Shown here: in pieces, positions 52,567-54,430 of the stretch
Numbering within the stretch: position 1 is the first letter of the stretch
Layout: each line of letters opens with the position of its first letter
Origin: Bacteroidota bacterium
GTDB lineage: Bacteria; Bacteroidota; Bacteroidia; Flavobacteriales; Flavobacteriaceae
Reading direction: 5' to 3'
Length of the DNA stretch: 54,430 nucleotides
NCBI GenBank assembly: GCA_027592025.1
Contig: JAQCIQ010000012.1
Location: 1-54,430, forward strand
Notes under the pieces: model-generated
The model's input: the letters and a program-made list of their open reading frames with translations, nothing else
The model's database searches: none
What the model was told of the DNA's origin: nothing
Position numbers and translations under genes: made by a program

Positions 52567-53550
52567 ATGAGTTCAACACTCGCAAGCACAGGAACAGAAG
52601 GAAAAACTTGGGGAGGAGGAAGCGCACCATTAAAGGCTTCTTACGGAAAAATGATGATGTGGTTTTTCATTGTTTCTGACGCTTTGACCTTCTCTGGATT
52701 TCTTGCCGCTTATGGCTTTTCTCGATTTAAATATATAGGATCATGGCCTATCGCCGATGAGGTATTTACCCACGTGCCATTTGTTCATGGACAGGAATTG
52801 CCGATGATTTATGTGGCATTCATGACATTTGTTTTGATCATGTCTTCGGTAACTATGGTTTTGGCGGTAGATGCTGGTCACCACATGAAAAAAACCAAAG
52901 TCACTTGGTATTTGTTTTTAACTATTATTGGAGGTTTGATTTTCGTTGGATCACAAGCTTGGGAATGGGCCACATTCATCAAAGGAGACTACGGAGCTGT
53001 TCAAACTAAGGGTGGTCAGATTTTGCAATTTGTAGATGCAGAGACTGGTCATCGTTTGGCTTTGAAGGATTTTGCAACTCCGATAGAAAGCGAACGTGTG
53101 CAGCATCTCGCAAAAAATGGAATTTGGTTTGAGAGCGAAGGATCTCACACGACCTTCAACCTTCAAGAAGTAATTGCCGGGATGGAAACTCATTCCAATG
53201 TGATTGTCCGAACACAAACGTTAAATGCCCAAGGCGAGAAAACTTTGTTGAGTCGAGACGCCTCTTTGCAACAAGTCAGAAACTATGGCAGGCAGGTCGT
53301 GGAAGGAGCCAATTTGAAAGTTAACGAATACGGTTCTCCATTATTTGCGGATTTCTTCTTCTTTATCACTGGATTCCACGGATTCCACGTTTTTTCTGGA
53401 GTTGTCATCAACATTATTATCTTTTTCAATGTGATCCTTGGTACCTACGAGCGGAGAAAAAATTATGAAATGGTTGAAAAGGTTGGATTGTATTGGCACT
53501 TTGTTGATTTGGTGTGGGTATTTGTATTTACTTTTTTCTATCTGGTTTAA
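52567..53550 (+). CDS. Cytochrome c oxidase subunit III (long form)
   Basis: A 327-aa membrane protein with the subunit III pattern: KMMMWFFIVSDALTFSGFLAAYG, VTWYLFLTIIGGLIFVGSQAWEW, FFFFITGFHGFHVFSGVVINI, and the ending YWHFVDLVWVFVFTFF. Between helices three and four there is an extra hydrophilic stretch of about 110 residues (roughly 145-255, rich in Glu, Gln, Thr and Asn), absent from E. coli or mitochondrial subunit III. It should lie in the periplasm or cytoplasm loop. Such insertions occur in other Bacteroidota, where their function is not known to me. It is probably part of a caa3/aa3-type terminal oxidase. Confidence 0.93.
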   Translation: MSSTLASTGTEGKTWGGGSAPLKASYGKMMMWFFIVSDALTFSGFLAAYGFSRFKYIGSWPIADEVFTHVPFVHGQELPMIYVAFMTFVLIMSSVTMVLAVDAGHHMKKTKVTWYLFLTIIGGLIFVGSQAWEWATFIKGDYGAVQTKGGQILQFVDAETGHRLALKDFATPIESERVQHLAKNGIWFESEGSHTTFNLQEVIAGMETHSNVIVRTQTLNAQGEKTLLSRDASLQQVRNYGRQVVEGANLKVNEYGSPLFADFFFFITGFHGFHVFSGVVINIIIFFNVILGTYERRKNYEMVEKVGLYWHFVDLVWVFVFTFFYLV

Positions 53551-53571
53551 AAAATATCGATTAATAAGATT

Positions 53572-54015
53572 ATGGGAGCTCACGAACACAAACTAGCAAT
53601 TTTCAGAGGACTGATTAAATTCAAAAGCAATACACAAAAAATTTGGGGTGTTTTGGTTTTTCTAACAATTGTAACAGCCGTTGAAGTTGTACTTGGGATA
53701 TACAAACCTGCTGTTTTAATGACAGCATTGCTTTCGCCCTTTGACGGTGGATTTGGAGCAACCACGGCTAACGTTTTTCTATCCCCATTCATTTTCTTAA
53801 AGCCGCTCAATCTTATTTTCATTCTTTTAACCCTTGTCAAAGCTTACTACATCACTTGGGACTTCATGCACATGAGAGACGAAACCCAAGCCTTGAGACG
53901 GATGGTCGTTTGGACGGCTGTGTTTTTAGTAGCATATCTTATTTTTATTCTACTTCAAGAAGGCGGATACATAGAGAGTATTTACAGCTCTGGATACATA
54001 AAAAGAGGCTTTTAA
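53572..54015 (+). CDS. Cytochrome c oxidase subunit IV (prokaryotic type)
   Basis: A 147-aa protein with three predicted membrane helices (WGVLVFLTIVTAVEVVLGIY, FLKPLNLIFILLTLVKAYYIT, VVWTAVFLVAYLIFILLQEGG), matching small prokaryotic COX subunit IV/CtaF proteins, including the YYITWDFMHMRDE segment after helix two. It lies 21 bp after the long subunit III gene and completes the oxidase subunits in the window; subunits I and II must be elsewhere. Confidence 0.9.
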   Translation: MGAHEHKLAIFRGLIKFKSNTQKIWGVLVFLTIVTAVEVVLGIYKPAVLMTALLSPFDGGFGATTANVFLSPFIFLKPLNLIFILLTLVKAYYITWDFMHMRDETQALRRMVVWTAVFLVAYLIFILLQEGGYIESIYSSGYIKRGF

Positions 54016-54048
54016 AAATTGAAAGGAATCCCGTTTTTTACATTAACA

Positions 54049-54069
54049 GCAAAACTTTAACGGTTTTGC
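54049..54069 (+). other. Inverted repeat between oxidase subunit IV and the next gene
   Basis: GCAAAAC and GTTTTGC form a 7-bp perfect stem with a 7-nt loop. It is AT-rich with only a short T run further downstream, so it may be a weak attenuator or chance. Confidence 0.3.
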
Positions 54070-54084
54070 CAAAACTTTTTGGTT

Positions 54085-54430
54085 GTGAAATCTGATAAGA
54101 ATCTTAAAAAAACGATCATACTTAGCGTCTTGTTTTTACTTCCGGTCGTTTTCTTGTTGTTTTTATACCCTTCGGTTCACAATTATACCCCACTTGAAGT
54201 CGTCAATGAAAATGTTACTGAACTTTCGGCTTTTGAATCTATCGATGGAGAGCCTGTCATTCTTAAGGATCGCCTGACCGTATTGGGTGTTTTGAGCTAT
54301 ACCCCATTGGATCAGTCAACGGCCGTTTTGAACCTGAAAGAACTGATTTACGAAAAGTTTAAAGGGTTTAAAAAGTTTCAGATTATTTTGATTGCCCCAA
54401 TTTCTGCGAAGGACGACTTGAGGAAGCTTA
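54085..54430 (+). CDS. Partial membrane-anchored protein of the oxidase operon, possibly thioredoxin-like
   Basis: A frame open to the window end, starting at GTG 54085 (no ATG in frame nearby). It has an N-terminal membrane anchor (IILSVLFLLPVVFLLFLYPS) and a soluble part (VNENVTELSAFESIDGEPVILKDRLTVLGVLSY...IILIAPISAKDDLRK) with the strand pattern of a thioredoxin-like fold but no CxxC in the visible 115 residues. In other Bacteroidota a protein of this type lies between oxidase subunit IV and the copper chaperone SCO1, so a role in oxidase assembly is likely, inferred from context only. Confidence 0.7.
   Translation, partial: MKSDKNLKKTIILSVLFLLPVVFLLFLYPSVHNYTPLEVVNENVTELSAFESIDGEPVILKDRLTVLGVLSYTPLDQSTAVLNLKELIYEKFKGFKKFQIILIAPISAKDDLRKL

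Overview
The window looks like a chromosomal piece of a Bacteroidota bacterium, most likely a marine member of the Flavobacteriales. The evidence is a set of family hallmarks: DUF4270 lipoprotein, PorP/SprF plus a type IX secretion (T9SS) type B adhesin, an OmpA/PD40 protein, a SusC-like TonB receptor, a sufABCDSE-sufT-DUF2480 operon, a eukaryotic-type IleS, a DksA-like protein with one zinc-finger cysteine left, and several promoters of the Bacteroidota type (-7 box TAnnTTTG). No rRNA, tRNA, CRISPR array or insertion sequence was seen.

Region 1 (1-6328) is accessory. It is AT-rich and holds mostly unrecognised genes: the start of a secreted protein (minus strand, cut by the window edge), an 814-aa ankyrin protein with a duplicated C-terminal domain, a probable EVE/PUA-like protein fused to an HNH nuclease, a small TTG-start ORF, a frameshifted remnant, an unusual fusion of a degenerate TrkA-N (RCK) domain to a 5'(3')-deoxyribonucleotidase, a 183-aa unknown, a 34-codon ORF and a recombinase-like fragment abutting glmS. 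This is the best place to look for an undescribed conflict or defence-type module.

Region 2 (6325-30761) is housekeeping. It runs glmS, DUF4270 and a short GT5-like protein (minus), then divergently panC-panD (pantothenate), radA, ileS and dksA-like (plus). Facing these are a folate cyclo-ligase, an aspartoacylase-family peptidase and rimK (minus). Next come uvrC and a patatin/BamA-like outer-membrane phospholipase, followed by a tightly packed aromatic amino-acid catabolism operon: hmgA, hppD, DUF3108, tryptophan 2,3-dioxygenase, M23 peptidase, pgi.

Region 3 (30992-42048) is surface biology: a TonB-dependent receptor with a strong terminator, a small membrane protein, and a scar where a nuclease fragment and a DUF5689-like fragment, both lacking their 5' ends, meet head to head. 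After that is a minus-strand T9SS/gliding-type operon (giant type B adhesin, PorP/SprF, OmpA-PD40).

Region 4 (42233-54430) holds hflX, then the minus-strand suf iron-sulfur operon (sufA-B-C-D-S-E-T, DUF2480, and a DUF3078 gene with an in-frame stop in its signal peptide). Divergent from suf is the cytochrome oxidase assembly/subunit operon (cyoE/ctaB, two subunit III proteins, subunit IV, and the start of a membrane-anchored thioredoxin-like protein cut by the window end). The shared suf/cyoE intergenic region carries promoter boxes in both directions.
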